Part shown: positions 24,143 through 32,539 of the stretch, one piece after another
Position numbering within the stretch: position 1 is the stretch's first letter
Layout of the letters: every line of letters begins with the position of its first letter
NCBI GenBank assembly: GCA_958477465.1
Contig: CAUEFX010000037.1
Location: forward strand, 1-41,351
Source of the DNA: an uncultured Bacteroides sp.
GTDB lineage: Bacteria > Bacteroidota > Bacteroidia > Bacteroidales > Bacteroidaceae
Length of the DNA: 41,351 bases
Reading direction: 5' to 3'
Program-made: the position numbers and the translations under genes
Notes under the pieces: generated by a model
What the model was told of the DNA's origin: nothing
Database searches by the model: none
The model's input: only the letters and a program-made list of their open reading frames with translations

Positions 24143-25537
24143 TTAAGGTTTCAATCTTCCGATACCGCTGATCTGCGTAGCTTCCACTGTAACACCTCTT
24201 GTGGCAGTGGCGTTTACCGGGTCTATTTTATAGATACCGGGATAGCCCTCGGCAGTGGTGACGGCAATATAGGTAAAGCCGTTTTCCGTATACGGTGTAT
24301 TTCCGAATCCGGTAATTTGGTCGGCCGAAGGCAGTCCTTCTATATAGGTGAGTTTTCCGGTTTCTCCCTTGTAGACAGCCAGTCGGTTGGCGGTGAAGTC
24401 TTCTTCGTTCAAAGGACGGTCGTACATTAGCAGCAGGAAGTAGTCTCCGGTGAGGTGCCAGCAGCGGAGGAAAGATTTCCCGTTGGTCTGTGCTTCGATG
24501 CTGTAGTAATAGCTCGGATCGAACTCTTCCGTTCCGGCTTTGATGCGTACGACACCGGCATCCAAAACCGTCTGTTGGCGGACATCGTCCATTGTTTTGG
24601 CATAGCTCGGAGAGAACACGTAAATGTCTCCGTTGTCGGCTGCCCAGACCGCCTGGTAGTATTGCGATTTGAAACGTCCGCTGGCATAGCTGATTTTATC
24701 TGTCCGGATGAGCTTCTTGGTAGTCAGTGTCTCGTCATCGAAGATGGCCACCCAGCATTCATTGGGATATTGTGTCCACTGCAATTCACCTTTCTTGTAG
24801 CTGCTGCTATTCGAGCCGCCGTCTTCTTTTTTCACGAGGTCTTCATTTCCGGGGAGTATCCACTTTCCGCCGTCTGCTTTTCCTCCGTATTGGCTTAAGC
24901 CCATCGGGACTGCGGCGCTGTAAATCTTGTTGTTATATTCCAATATACCCGCCAATGTCACATATTCGCCATTGCCCAGGAAGTTCTCGGACATGTATGC
25001 CTGGTTCCGGGTGTCGTTTGTGGTAAAGGTCTCGTTCGGTACATCGAGATAAGACACCAGGAACATTTTGGGCAAGTAGCCATTCTCATCCGCATACTGT
25101 GTAGGGCCGTCGCCGGTAGAAGTGGTCATGATATACCTGTCATAAATGCCGTAAGTGGTGAACCGCTTGACTGCGTACTCGCCGGAGCGGGCCTGTACGT
25201 CATAATTGGCATTCATGAAAAACGAACGGGTCGTACCGGCATTACCTTGGTTGTAGGTCAGGCCATACAGATATTGGTCTTTATAAAATACCCACTGGGT
25301 GGCACCGTCGTTCACCAGACCGTTGTTTATCGTAGAGACCGTCCCTCCGTTCAGGGTTTCGGAAGTCACCAGTACGTTGGTGGTACTTCCGGATGCGACA
25401 ACAGAGGATGCGATGACATATTCACCCTTGCTTACATTGCCCGAACCGTTACTGTTTTCATTGTCAGAACAAGCTGTCAGTGTCAGTCCGACCATTGCTG
25501 CTGCAAGAAGTCTGTTGGAAAAGAATTTTTTCTTCAT
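24143..25537 (-). CDS. xusB: DUF4374 surface lipoprotein, XusB-like
   Basis: A 464-residue lipoprotein: signal, then the lipobox LTLTAC and a Ser/Asn/Gly-rich tether (SDNENSNGSGN). The mature part fits the DUF4374 family, with repeated beta-propeller-like segments. XusB of B. thetaiotaomicron, as I recall a DUF4374-type protein, captures ferric enterobactin at the cell surface for XusA. Here the gene lies 64 bases after the TonB receptor gene and before the PepSY gene, the same order. Assignment of the ligand (an enterobactin-like siderophore) is by analogy only; no binding residues were checked. Confidence 0.78.
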   Translation of the reverse strand: MKKKFFSNRLLAAAMVGLTLTACSDNENSNGSGNVSKGEYVIASSVVASGSTTNVLVTSETLNGGTVSTINNGLVNDGATQWVFYKDQYLYGLTYNQGNAGTTRSFFMNANYDVQARSGEYAVKRFTTYGIYDRYIMTTSTGDGPTQYADENGYLPKMFLVSYLDVPNETFTTNDTRNQAYMSENFLGNGEYVTLAGILEYNNKIYSAAVPMGLSQYGGKADGGKWILPGNEDLVKKEDGGSNSSSYKKGELQWTQYPNECWVAIFDDETLTTKKLIRTDKISYASGRFKSQYYQAVWAADNGDIYVFSPSYAKTMDDVRQQTVLDAGVVRIKAGTEEFDPSYYYSIEAQTNGKSFLRCWHLTGDYFLLLMYDRPLNEEDFTANRLAVYKGETGKLTYIEGLPSADQITGFGNTPYTENGFTYIAVTTAEGYPGIYKIDPVNATATRGVTVEATQISGIGRLKP

Positions 25538-25601
25538 GTAATTTAATTTTAAGCTGATTGTTGTTTACTCAGAACCTGTCTGTTCAGGCTCTTATTTATT
25601 C

Positions 25602-27986
25602 TTAATTGCCGAAGTGGATGCGTACTTTCCCGTAGAACGCGCGTCCGGCTTTTTGGAGACTGAAGTTGTCATACAGTTTCTCGTCCGTCAGATTGCAGCA
25701 TTCGAATGACAGATTATACTGTCCGTTCTTCAAACTGTAAGAGAGTGCCATGTTGTGTGAGAACTGGTTGGGCACTACGTAATCACCCTTGTTCGAGCCG
25801 ATGTTTGACGAATAATACGTGAAACTGTGCAGGTATTGGTTGTCGTAAGATACGGTCAGTGTGTTGCCTTTCTTCCAGAGGTTATTCCAAAAAAAACTCA
25901 CATCCGAGTCGGCAAACATATACGGGAGGTTGGGCATGCGTTCGCGGTAGGCAAGGTTTACGGCATTGCCTGAAATGGATTTCTCCATGTTATCGCGTAC
26001 GTCCATCTTCGTAAAGTTTCCTCCTACGCTGAGCCATTTGCCGAAACTGTAACGGACGGAGAGGTTGAAACCTTTCGTCAGTACCTTGCCGTAGTTGATG
26101 TAGGTAGCGGCGTATTTTCCGCCGTTCAGGTCGGCAATGTTGCGTTGGATATAATCTTTGGTGTTGCGGTATATCAGTCCGCCGTCCACATATACCGAAT
26201 GTTTGCCAAAAGTCCGGTTATAGCTCAGACTGAAATTCAGGTTATCGCTGTTCTCGGGTTTTATACCGATATCTCCCATTTCGAGGTCTTCGTCACCGAA
26301 CATCTCTTCGATGGTAGGCAGGCGGTAGACTTTCTCATAAGATAGCTTTGCTTGGAGTCCGGCCAGAATGAAGTAGGTGCTTGCCGCACCGTAACCCATG
26401 GAACTGATGCTGTGGGTGGTGCGTTCATAATTGTTCTGGTTGGCGGTGGTAGCCATCGGTCCTGCCACGAATTGGTCGTAATACTTGCCGAATACGGAGA
26501 AATTCCATTTATCGGAGGGCATCAGTCGATAAGACAGGCCGGAAATATTCTTGCGGGTCTCTTTGGCGATGGCGTCTTCCTGTTTCTCCTTGGCGAGCAG
26601 TGACGTGTTGGACCGGTGGAATGTGTTCAGCACATGGTTGAACGTGAACGTATGGGCTTTGCCGATACGGTATCTTGCGGTGAATGTGCCGTTCCAGTTG
26701 CTGTTGTCCGCCTCTGAGTATTGGTAAGACTGCTCGCCGGGCGAATTTAATAATTTCTTTTCCCCATACCAGTTGTACTTATAAGAAGCGGTGTCCACAT
26801 GGGTGGTCGTGTTCTTGTTGTAATTCACGGTCAGCACCACATCCAGCCCTCGGGCAAGCAGGTTCTGCTTGTTGTATTCCAATGACGGCATCAGCGAATG
26901 TCCTTTGCGGTGTTTCTGTCCATATACTATTTCCTGGCGCACTCCTGTCTGTATCTCTTTGTACATGTGCGAGTAGGTAAAGCCGAACATCAGCCGGTCC
27001 GCCCATTTCTTGTCTGTGAATCCGATTTTACCGATAATGGCTTCGTTGTGGTAAATGTCGTTGAAACGTCTTACGCGTACCTTCTTATCCTTGTCGATTC
27101 TGCCGGTTTCGAAGTCTTCTACCGGTGCATATATCCGGTAATCGTTGTCCGAATAGTTCTGGAAAGCATTGATCTCGTAAGTGAGTCCATTGTCGAAAGT
27201 CTGTCCGGTATTGATATATGATTTGTGTGTGTTGAACGAGCCGTAGGAGTAGGAGGCATCCAGAAACCACCGCTGGCGTTTCTTTCCGGTGACAATGTTG
27301 ATCACTCCGCCGATGGCATCCGTACCGAATCCCACCGGTACCACCCCTTTGTACACTTCGATGCGGTCGGCAAAGTTCACGGGGATGTTGTTCAGTCCGA
27401 ACGAACTTCCTACCCCTTCCTGCGGCACACCGTCAATGAATATTTTGACGTGCTTGCCGCTAAAACCGTCCAGCATGAGTTGCATGTCCGAGCCTACGCC
27501 GCCCGATTCGCGGAGCTTCATTCCCGGTGCTTTGGCAAGTGCGTCGCTCAGATTCTTCGTCGTATTCTGGAACTCCTTTGCATCGACGGCCACTGCGTTG
27601 AATGCCGATCTTTTGATTCGGCTGACCCCCGTAGAGGTTACCACCACTTCGTCCAGTTCGGTGGTAGATGGCTTTATTACGATGTTCAACTGGTTTCTTT
27701 CCCCCTCTTTCAGTTGTACTTTTCTCTCAGCCGTTTCAAATCCTATGGCAGATACGATTAATGTATAATCCCCCGCAGGGGCTTTCAGATGATAGATCCC
27801 TTTTTCGTTGGTGGTACAGCCGAATTGTGTACCTTTCAGGTAGACAGTGGCAAAATCGATGGTTTCTTTATTCTCAGTAGATATGATTTTGCCGGAGAGC
27901 ATCGTCCCGTGTTGTGCAAATGCAGAAGTCGATAGGCAGGCAGTTATCAAAAAAGTCAGAGTTAGAATTCGGCTTTTTGTTTTCAA
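25602..27986 (-). CDS. xusA: TonB-dependent siderophore receptor, XusA-like
   Basis: A 794-residue outer-membrane receptor with a signal peptide ending in STSAFAQ, a carboxypeptidase-like domain (LSGKIISTENKETIDFATVYLKG, about 30-110), a TonB-box region (ELDEVVVTSTG), a plug (LMLDGFSGKHVKIFIDGVPQEG, then DAIGGVINIVTG) and a barrel ending in FYGKVRIHFGN. The order receptor, DUF4374, PepSY points to XusA of the Bacteroides xenosiderophore system. The first codon appears to be TTG at 27986: the frame is closed upstream by a stop a few codons before, and the next methionine lies after the signal peptide. Expression is probably iron-controlled, but I did not recognise a Fur site. Confidence 0.82.
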   Translation of the reverse strand: MKTKSRILTLTFLITACLSTSAFAQHGTMLSGKIISTENKETIDFATVYLKGTQFGCTTNEKGIYHLKAPAGDYTLIVSAIGFETAERKVQLKEGERNQLNIVIKPSTTELDEVVVTSTGVSRIKRSAFNAVAVDAKEFQNTTKNLSDALAKAPGMKLRESGGVGSDMQLMLDGFSGKHVKIFIDGVPQEGVGSSFGLNNIPVNFADRIEVYKGVVPVGFGTDAIGGVINIVTGKKRQRWFLDASYSYGSFNTHKSYINTGQTFDNGLTYEINAFQNYSDNDYRIYAPVEDFETGRIDKDKKVRVRRFNDIYHNEAIIGKIGFTDKKWADRLMFGFTYSHMYKEIQTGVRQEIVYGQKHRKGHSLMPSLEYNKQNLLARGLDVVLTVNYNKNTTTHVDTASYKYNWYGEKKLLNSPGEQSYQYSEADNSNWNGTFTARYRIGKAHTFTFNHVLNTFHRSNTSLLAKEKQEDAIAKETRKNISGLSYRLMPSDKWNFSVFGKYYDQFVAGPMATTANQNNYERTTHSISSMGYGAASTYFILAGLQAKLSYEKVYRLPTIEEMFGDEDLEMGDIGIKPENSDNLNFSLSYNRTFGKHSVYVDGGLIYRNTKDYIQRNIADLNGGKYAATYINYGKVLTKGFNLSVRYSFGKWLSVGGNFTKMDVRDNMEKSISGNAVNLAYRERMPNLPYMFADSDVSFFWNNLWKKGNTLTVSYDNQYLHSFTYYSSNIGSNKGDYVVPNQFSHNMALSYSLKNGQYNLSFECCNLTDEKLYDNFSLQKAGRAFYGKVRIHFGN

Positions 27987-28024
27987 ATTTTCTTTTGTAT
28001 GTTACGAACGTTTTTAATGCGTTG

Positions 28025-28055
28025 CAAAGGTCTTTATTTATAGGCGCTTACACAA
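28025..28055 (-). promoter_or_regulatory. Promoter of the xus-like operon
   Basis: On the minus strand GACCTTTG (28032-28025) is one base off TAnnTTTG, and TTG (28055-28053) lies 20 bases upstream, matching the Bacteroidetes spacing. The leader to the TTG start at 27986 would be about 35 bases. Confidence 0.45.
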
Positions 28056-28327
28056 TCGCTACTAATAGGTAATCTGCCCGTGTTTTATGTCACAATATCG
28101 GGCGCTATCACTATAATGAGGTATATTACTTGAATAATCTACTGTCGGAGTGAAATATATTACTGAAATATATTGAGATAGAATGAGATACAATCGCATT
28201 AATGTTGGGCGGGATAATCTGCATAAAATGAATTTCTTTCTCTTTATATGTTTGAAAACATATTATTCTTACCCGATGAATGTTTAATCTGCTGATATAT
28301 AGCGATATGTACTGTTTGATGTTTTTT

Positions 28328-28343
28328 GTGTGTACGTACACAC
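28328..28343. promoter_or_regulatory. Perfect 16-bp palindrome, likely LacI-type operator
   Basis: GTGTGTACGTACACAC is its own reverse complement. It abuts the -33 region of the promoter for the LacI-type regulator gene, a position that suits autoregulation. Confidence 0.6.
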
Positions 28344-28345
28344 TA

Positions 28346-28376
28346 TTGTTTGTCCGGGTAATTCCTTTTACTTTTG
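28346..28376 (+). promoter_or_regulatory. Promoter of the uxu operon
   Basis: TACTTTTG (28369-28376) matches TAnnTTTG and TTG (28346-28348) lies 20 bases upstream. The leader to the ATG at 28453 is about 70 bases. Confidence 0.6.
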
Positions 28377-28452
28377 CAGCAGAAAAACGGTTTGAGAAAC
28401 AAAAAAAGGAAATCCTATTAAAGATAAAAACGGTTTCTAAGGTATTTATCCT

Positions 28453-29526
28453 ATGAATAAAGAATCTTCAAATATTCGTATCATCGACATAGCCGAAATG
28501 GCGGGGGTATCCATCGGTACGGTAGACCGGGTGATACACAACCGTGGTCGTGTGTCGGAGGAAAACGAGAAAAAGGTAAGGGCCATTCTTGAGAAAGTGA
28601 AGTATCAGCCTAACCTGATGGCCCGTTCGCTGGCCTCTAAAAAGCAATACCGCTTTCTTGCCATTACCCCCTCTTTCAAACCGGGAGAATATTGGGAAGC
28701 CATTTGCGAAGGGATAGACAAAGCCGCCTCCGAGACCGAACTTTACAATGTCCACGTCACCAAGCTGTTTTTTGACCAGTACGACAACCGTACTTTTGAC
28801 ACCATTGTGCACACCCTTTTTGAGGAAGAGGATATCGACGGCGTGCTGATTGCCACTTTGTTTGCCGATTCCGTAGTCCGTCTCTCGCGCGAACTCGATG
28901 TCCGGGAGATTCCTTATGTTTATGTGGACTCTGACATTGCGGGTGAGCATCAGCTTGCTTATTTCGGTACGGAGTCTTACGATGCCGGATTCATTGCAGC
29001 TAAACTGTTGATGGGCCGGCTTGGCAGTCATTCGGATATTTTGATATCCCGGATTGTGCATCGCGGCAAGAACGATTCCAACCAGGGAAAGAACCGGAGG
29101 GAAGGTTTTTGCCAATATCTCGCCGGACAGAATTTTGAAGGAAATATCCATGAAGTGGAGTTGAGGATAGATGATACGGATTATAATTTTGCCAGGCTCG
29201 ATGAGGTATTCCGTGCCAATCCGCGGATTGAGGGAGCGGTGATATTCAATTCGACCTGCTATATTCTGGGAAATTACCTGAAGGTGAGAGGGCTGGGAAG
29301 TGTCAAGCTGATAGGCTATGACTTGATAGAGAAGAACACCCGGTTACTGTCTGAGGGCGTGATCACGGCTTTGATAGCCCAACGGCCGGAACAGCAGGGC
29401 TACGAGGCCATCAAGTCTTTGTGCAATTATCTTGTGTTGAAGCAGCGCCCCGATAAGGTAAACCTGATGCCGATAGATATTCTCATCAAAGAGAATCTGA
29501 AATATTATTTGAATAAGAAATTGTAA
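28453..29526 (+). CDS. LacI-family regulator of hexuronate genes
   Basis: A 357-residue regulator with an N-terminal LacI helix-turn-helix (IRIIDIAEMAGVSIGTVDRVIHN, residues 8-30, then YQPNLMARSLASKK) and a periplasmic-binding-protein-like effector domain (FLAITPSFKPGEYWEAICEG onward). It is followed 19 bases later by the mannonate oxidoreductase gene and then uxuA, so it probably senses a hexuronate or mannonate-type intermediate and controls this operon. The 16-bp palindrome at 28328-28343 is the best operator candidate. The GTVDRVIHNRG variant resembles Bacteroidetes LacI regulators that read sugars of this type. Confidence 0.88.
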   Translation: MNKESSNIRIIDIAEMAGVSIGTVDRVIHNRGRVSEENEKKVRAILEKVKYQPNLMARSLASKKQYRFLAITPSFKPGEYWEAICEGIDKAASETELYNVHVTKLFFDQYDNRTFDTIVHTLFEEEDIDGVLIATLFADSVVRLSRELDVREIPYVYVDSDIAGEHQLAYFGTESYDAGFIAAKLLMGRLGSHSDILISRIVHRGKNDSNQGKNRREGFCQYLAGQNFEGNIHEVELRIDDTDYNFARLDEVFRANPRIEGAVIFNSTCYILGNYLKVRGLGSVKLIGYDLIEKNTRLLSEGVITALIAQRPEQQGYEAIKSLCNYLVLKQRPDKVNLMPIDILIKENLKYYLNKKL

Positions 29527-29545
29527 CTTTATAAAACAGGAAATT

Positions 29546-30358
29546 ATGAACGAATTATTTAGTGTAAAAGACAAAGTCGTAGTTATCACCGGTGGAGCCG
29601 GTATTTTGGGTAAAGGTATTGCTGCCTATCTGTCAAAAGAGGGAGCAAAAATTGTAATTCTCGACCGTAGCGAAGAAGCCGGCAAGGCTCTGGTGCAGGG
29701 TATCAAGGCAGCGGGAGGAGACGCCATGTTCCTCTATACCGACGTCATGAATAAAGAGGTGCTCGAAGGTAACAAGGTAGAGATCATGAAAGCTTACGGA
29801 CGCATCGATGTATTGCTGAATGCCGCCGGTGGAAATATGCCGGGAGCCACCATCGCACCGGACAAAACTTTCTTTGACCTTGAGATCGATGCTTTCAAGA
29901 AGGTAGTCGATTTGAACCTCTTCGGAACCGTTTTGCCTACCATGGTATTTGCCCGTGTCATGGTCGATCAGAAAAAAGGAAGTATCGTCAACTTCTGTTC
30001 TGAATCTGCACTCCGTCCGTTGACGCGTGTAGTGGGTTACGGAACAGCCAAAGCTGCAATCGCCAATTTCACCAAATACATGGCCGGCGAATTGGCTATT
30101 AAATTCGGTGACGGCCTGCGTGTCAATGCCATCGCCCCCGGATTCTTCCTCACCGATCAGAACCGCACTCTGTTGACAAATCCGGACGGTTCCTTGACAG
30201 ACCGTTCCAAAACAATTTTGGCCCATACTCCGTTTGGCCGTTTCGGTGAACCGGAAGACTTGTACGGAACCATCCAATATCTCATCAGCGATGCCTCTAA
30301 ATTCGTAACCGGCACCGTAGCTGTCATCGACGGTGGTTTCGATGCTTTCTCAATTTAA
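29546..30358 (+). CDS. SDR-family D-mannonate oxidoreductase (fructuronate reductase)
   Basis: A 270-residue short-chain dehydrogenase. It has the cofactor motif TGGAGILGKG (15-24), an NAAGG motif (92-96), a catalytic YxxxK (Tyr165, Lys169, within VVGYGTAKAA) and the C-terminal VIDGGFDAF ending. Position directly before uxuA suggests it reduces D-fructuronate to D-mannonate with NAD(P)H, as SDR-type enzymes do in Bacteroidetes in place of the classical UxuB. The exact substrate is inferred from context. It shares the transcript with the regulator upstream; a 70-base gap with short repeats separates it from uxuA. Confidence 0.82.
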   Translation: MNELFSVKDKVVVITGGAGILGKGIAAYLSKEGAKIVILDRSEEAGKALVQGIKAAGGDAMFLYTDVMNKEVLEGNKVEIMKAYGRIDVLLNAAGGNMPGATIAPDKTFFDLEIDAFKKVVDLNLFGTVLPTMVFARVMVDQKKGSIVNFCSESALRPLTRVVGYGTAKAAIANFTKYMAGELAIKFGDGLRVNAIAPGFFLTDQNRTLLTNPDGSLTDRSKTILAHTPFGRFGEPEDLYGTIQYLISDASKFVTGTVAVIDGGFDAFSI

Positions 30359-30387
30359 TCAGGAAGCGAGAGTCGGCAGCTAAATTC

Positions 30388-30420
30388 AATCGTAAATTGT
30401 AAATCGTCAAATCGTAAATA
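30388..30420. repeat. AAATCGTAAATTGT short repeats
   Basis: Three to four imperfect copies of AATCGTAAA / TTGTAAATCGT / CAAATCGTAAA fill the gap between the SDR gene and uxuA, immediately before the uxuA leader. Confidence 0.6.
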
Positions 30421-30428
30421 GAATTATT

Positions 30429-31604
30429 ATGTACCTATGTGAACAAACCTGGCGCTGGTACGGTCCTAACGACCCTGTAAGCCTATGGGATATCAAGCAA
30501 GCCGGTGCCACCGGAATCGTAAATGCCCTCCATCACATCCCTAACGGAGAAGTGTGGACAGTGGAGGAGATCATGAAGCGGAAGCGGATGATTGAAGAAG
30601 TCGGTCTTACTTGGTCGGTAGTCGAGAGTGTACCCGTGCACGAACATATCAAGACTCAGACCGGAGATTTCATGAGATATATCGAGAATTATAAAGAGAG
30701 TATCCGTAATCTGGCAAAGTGTGGAGTGATGATTGTCACTTACAATTTCATGCCGGTGCTCGACTGGACCCGTACGGATCTTGCTTATACTCTGCCCGAT
30801 GGTTCGAAAGCCCTTCGTTTTGAAAGGGCGGCTTTTGTGGCTTTCGATCTGTTCATCCTCAAACGTCCTAATGCTGAGAAGGATTATACAGCCGAAGAGG
30901 TTGCCAAGGCAAAAGCCCGTTTCGAGCAGATGAGCGAAGACGATAAGAATCTTCTTGTCCGTAATATGATTGCCGGACTTCCCGGTTCTGAAGAGAGTTT
31001 CACCGTCGAGCAATTCCAGGAGGCCCTCGACAGATACAACGACATCGATGCCGAGAAACTCCGTTCCAATCTCATCTTCTTCTTGAAAGAGATCGCTCCG
31101 GTGGCCGATGAGGTGGGAGTGAAGTTGGTGATTCATCCGGATGATCCCCCTTATTCTATTTTGGGATTGCCGCGCATCATGAGTACGGAAGAGGATTTCG
31201 TCAAATTGGTGGAAGCGGTTCCTAATGAATCGAACGGCCTTTGCCTCTGCACCGGCTCTCTGGGTGTGCGTGCCGACAATGATCTTGCCGGCATGATGGA
31301 ACGGCAGGGAGACCGCATTCATTTTGTTCATCTGCGCAGCACTCAGCGCGATGCCGAAGGCAACTTCTACGAAGCCAATCACTTGGAAGGGGATGTGGAT
31401 ATGTACAACGTCATGAAAAACTTGTTGAAGTTGCAGCAACGCCGCAAATGCTCCATTGCCATGCGTCCGGATCACGGTCATCAGATGATAGACGACTTAA
31501 AGAAAAAGACCAATCCCGGCTATTCATGTCTTGGTCGTCTTCGTGGATTGGCAGAATTGCGCGGCCTCGAAATGGGTATTGCGAAATCTGTTTTTGATGA
31601 ATGA
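30429..31604 (+). CDS. uxuA: Mannonate dehydratase
   Basis: A 391-residue enzyme, close to the roughly 394 residues of E. coli UxuA. It dehydrates D-mannonate to 2-keto-3-deoxygluconate. Family-typical stretches include LCEQTWRWYGPNDPVSL at the N-terminus, GLTWSVVESVPVHE, LVIHPDDPPYSILGLPRI (metal-binding His), CLCTGSLGVRADNDL, IHFVHLRST and IAMRPDHGHQM. With the SDR gene before it, it forms a two-enzyme module for fructuronate breakdown. The uronate isomerase (UxaC) and KDG kinase/aldolase are not in this window. Confidence 0.95.
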   Translation: MYLCEQTWRWYGPNDPVSLWDIKQAGATGIVNALHHIPNGEVWTVEEIMKRKRMIEEVGLTWSVVESVPVHEHIKTQTGDFMRYIENYKESIRNLAKCGVMIVTYNFMPVLDWTRTDLAYTLPDGSKALRFERAAFVAFDLFILKRPNAEKDYTAEEVAKAKARFEQMSEDDKNLLVRNMIAGLPGSEESFTVEQFQEALDRYNDIDAEKLRSNLIFFLKEIAPVADEVGVKLVIHPDDPPYSILGLPRIMSTEEDFVKLVEAVPNESNGLCLCTGSLGVRADNDLAGMMERQGDRIHFVHLRSTQRDAEGNFYEANHLEGDVDMYNVMKNLLKLQQRRKCSIAMRPDHGHQMIDDLKKKTNPGYSCLGRLRGLAELRGLEMGIAKSVFDE

Positions 31605-31638
31605 TAATCAATAGGTTGTAGTCTGAATAATTCATGAC

Positions 31639-31660
31639 CGGTAGTCGGCTTTGACTACCG
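31639..31660 (+). terminator. Hairpin after uxuA
   Basis: CGGTAGTC (31639-31646) and GACTACCG (31653-31660) form a perfect 8-bp stem with a six-base loop, 35 bases after the uxuA stop. A T-run comes only later (31708-31718). Confidence 0.6.
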
Positions 31661-31742
31661 ATCTGCCTAAAAGAGTCGTATCATACTCTGTTTTTGAGTA
31701 AAGATAGGACTTTTTTTTATTGTATAGTACCTCTTTGAGATT

Positions 31743-32246
31743 TTATACCTCCCAACATTTCCATCCCCTGTTGGCACAGATATACACTACATACGTGCGC
31801 ACCTTGTAGTTCGGGAAGTGGCGCAGCGTGTCTTCGGCATAGCGGTGCACCTGCTCCACATGTTCGGGCAGGGGGGCATCGGATGCCAGTATCTTCTCCG
31901 CTTCTTTGGCCTTGTAGTATTTGAATTCCACCAGGCGGTCGTCCGTGTAGTAGTCCGTGCCCGGTATGCCGGTCATCTCGAAGTCGGCACGGCCTTCCGA
32001 ATTGTTCTGTTCGATGGCGAAGGTGTAGCAACTGCTCAGGTAGCGGGACACCAGTTCGAAGAAAGAGCAGCGGATGAAGTTCTCGTTGATTTTATCGAAC
32101 ACCTGTGCCGGAAACTGCCCGAGGTACTGCTCGAAATAATTTCGTACGAGCGATTCGAAATCGCGTTCTTGCGTGAAGCGCTCGTAGACGGGGGCATAGC
32201 GCATGGCACCGCCGTCTATCCGGTGCAGCACGTTGTAGTAGTCCAT
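31743..32246 (-). pseudogene. Remnant of an AAA-ATPase / PD-(D/E)XK protein (C-terminal part)
   Basis: About 167 residues matching only the C-terminal nuclease-fold half of the same protein class as the gene at 7563. It has the core GRADFEMTGIPG and DDRLVEFKYYKAKEA (Asp and Glu-x-Lys) followed by VEQVHRYAEDTLRHFPNYKVRTYVVYI. The N-terminal AAA part is missing; upstream the frame is closed by a stop about 23 codons before the ATG. A short homologous-looking stretch may continue upstream. It is most likely a decayed gene, though a stand-alone nuclease-fold protein cannot be excluded. Confidence 0.7.
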
Positions 32247-32488
32247 TAGTATCAACCCAATCTCTTGCTTTAATAAGTAGATTCTGCAGGAATTAAAATA
32301 TCATATTGACATTTTGTAAAGAAGCGCTCCTGTTTCTCGCACGAAGTTCGGCCATCGGAATTTCTTTTTCGTAACGGTTCCGTCTCTATCACGGTCAACC
32401 GGTCATTCCCGTTTTTTCTTTGTCTACAATGACTTCTCCCCGGTGGTGGACACGGATAACTCGTTCCCTAAAAAAAAACTGTCATATA

Positions 32489-32520
32489 TTTACAGATTAG
32501 ATAAAAACAGTGTATTTTTG
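32489..32520 (+). promoter_or_regulatory. Promoter of the outer-membrane barrel gene
   Basis: TATTTTTG (32513-32520) matches TAnnTTTG, with TTTA (32489-32492) 20 bases upstream. It lies just before the ATG at 32540, which rules out a longer start at 32510. Confidence 0.6.
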
Positions 32521-32539
32521 CTCTCAAAAGTATTTGTGT

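Larger units (their letters stand above)
27987..28452. other. Divergent intergenic region between xus-like and uxu operons
   Basis: 466 bases without a credible gene. It holds the xusA promoter (28025-28055), an inverted repeat ATATGTTT-GA-AAACATAT at 28246-28263, and the palindrome and promoter of the LacI-type regulator gene (28328-28376). The rest is AT-rich with ATATATTACTGA-like repetition near 28120-28175. Confidence 0.6.

Noticed and set aside
28126..28341. A 71-residue minus-strand reading frame in the xus-uxu gap
   Set aside because: It is AT-driven, has no recognisable start signal and covers the palindrome and promoter of the LacI-type regulator gene.
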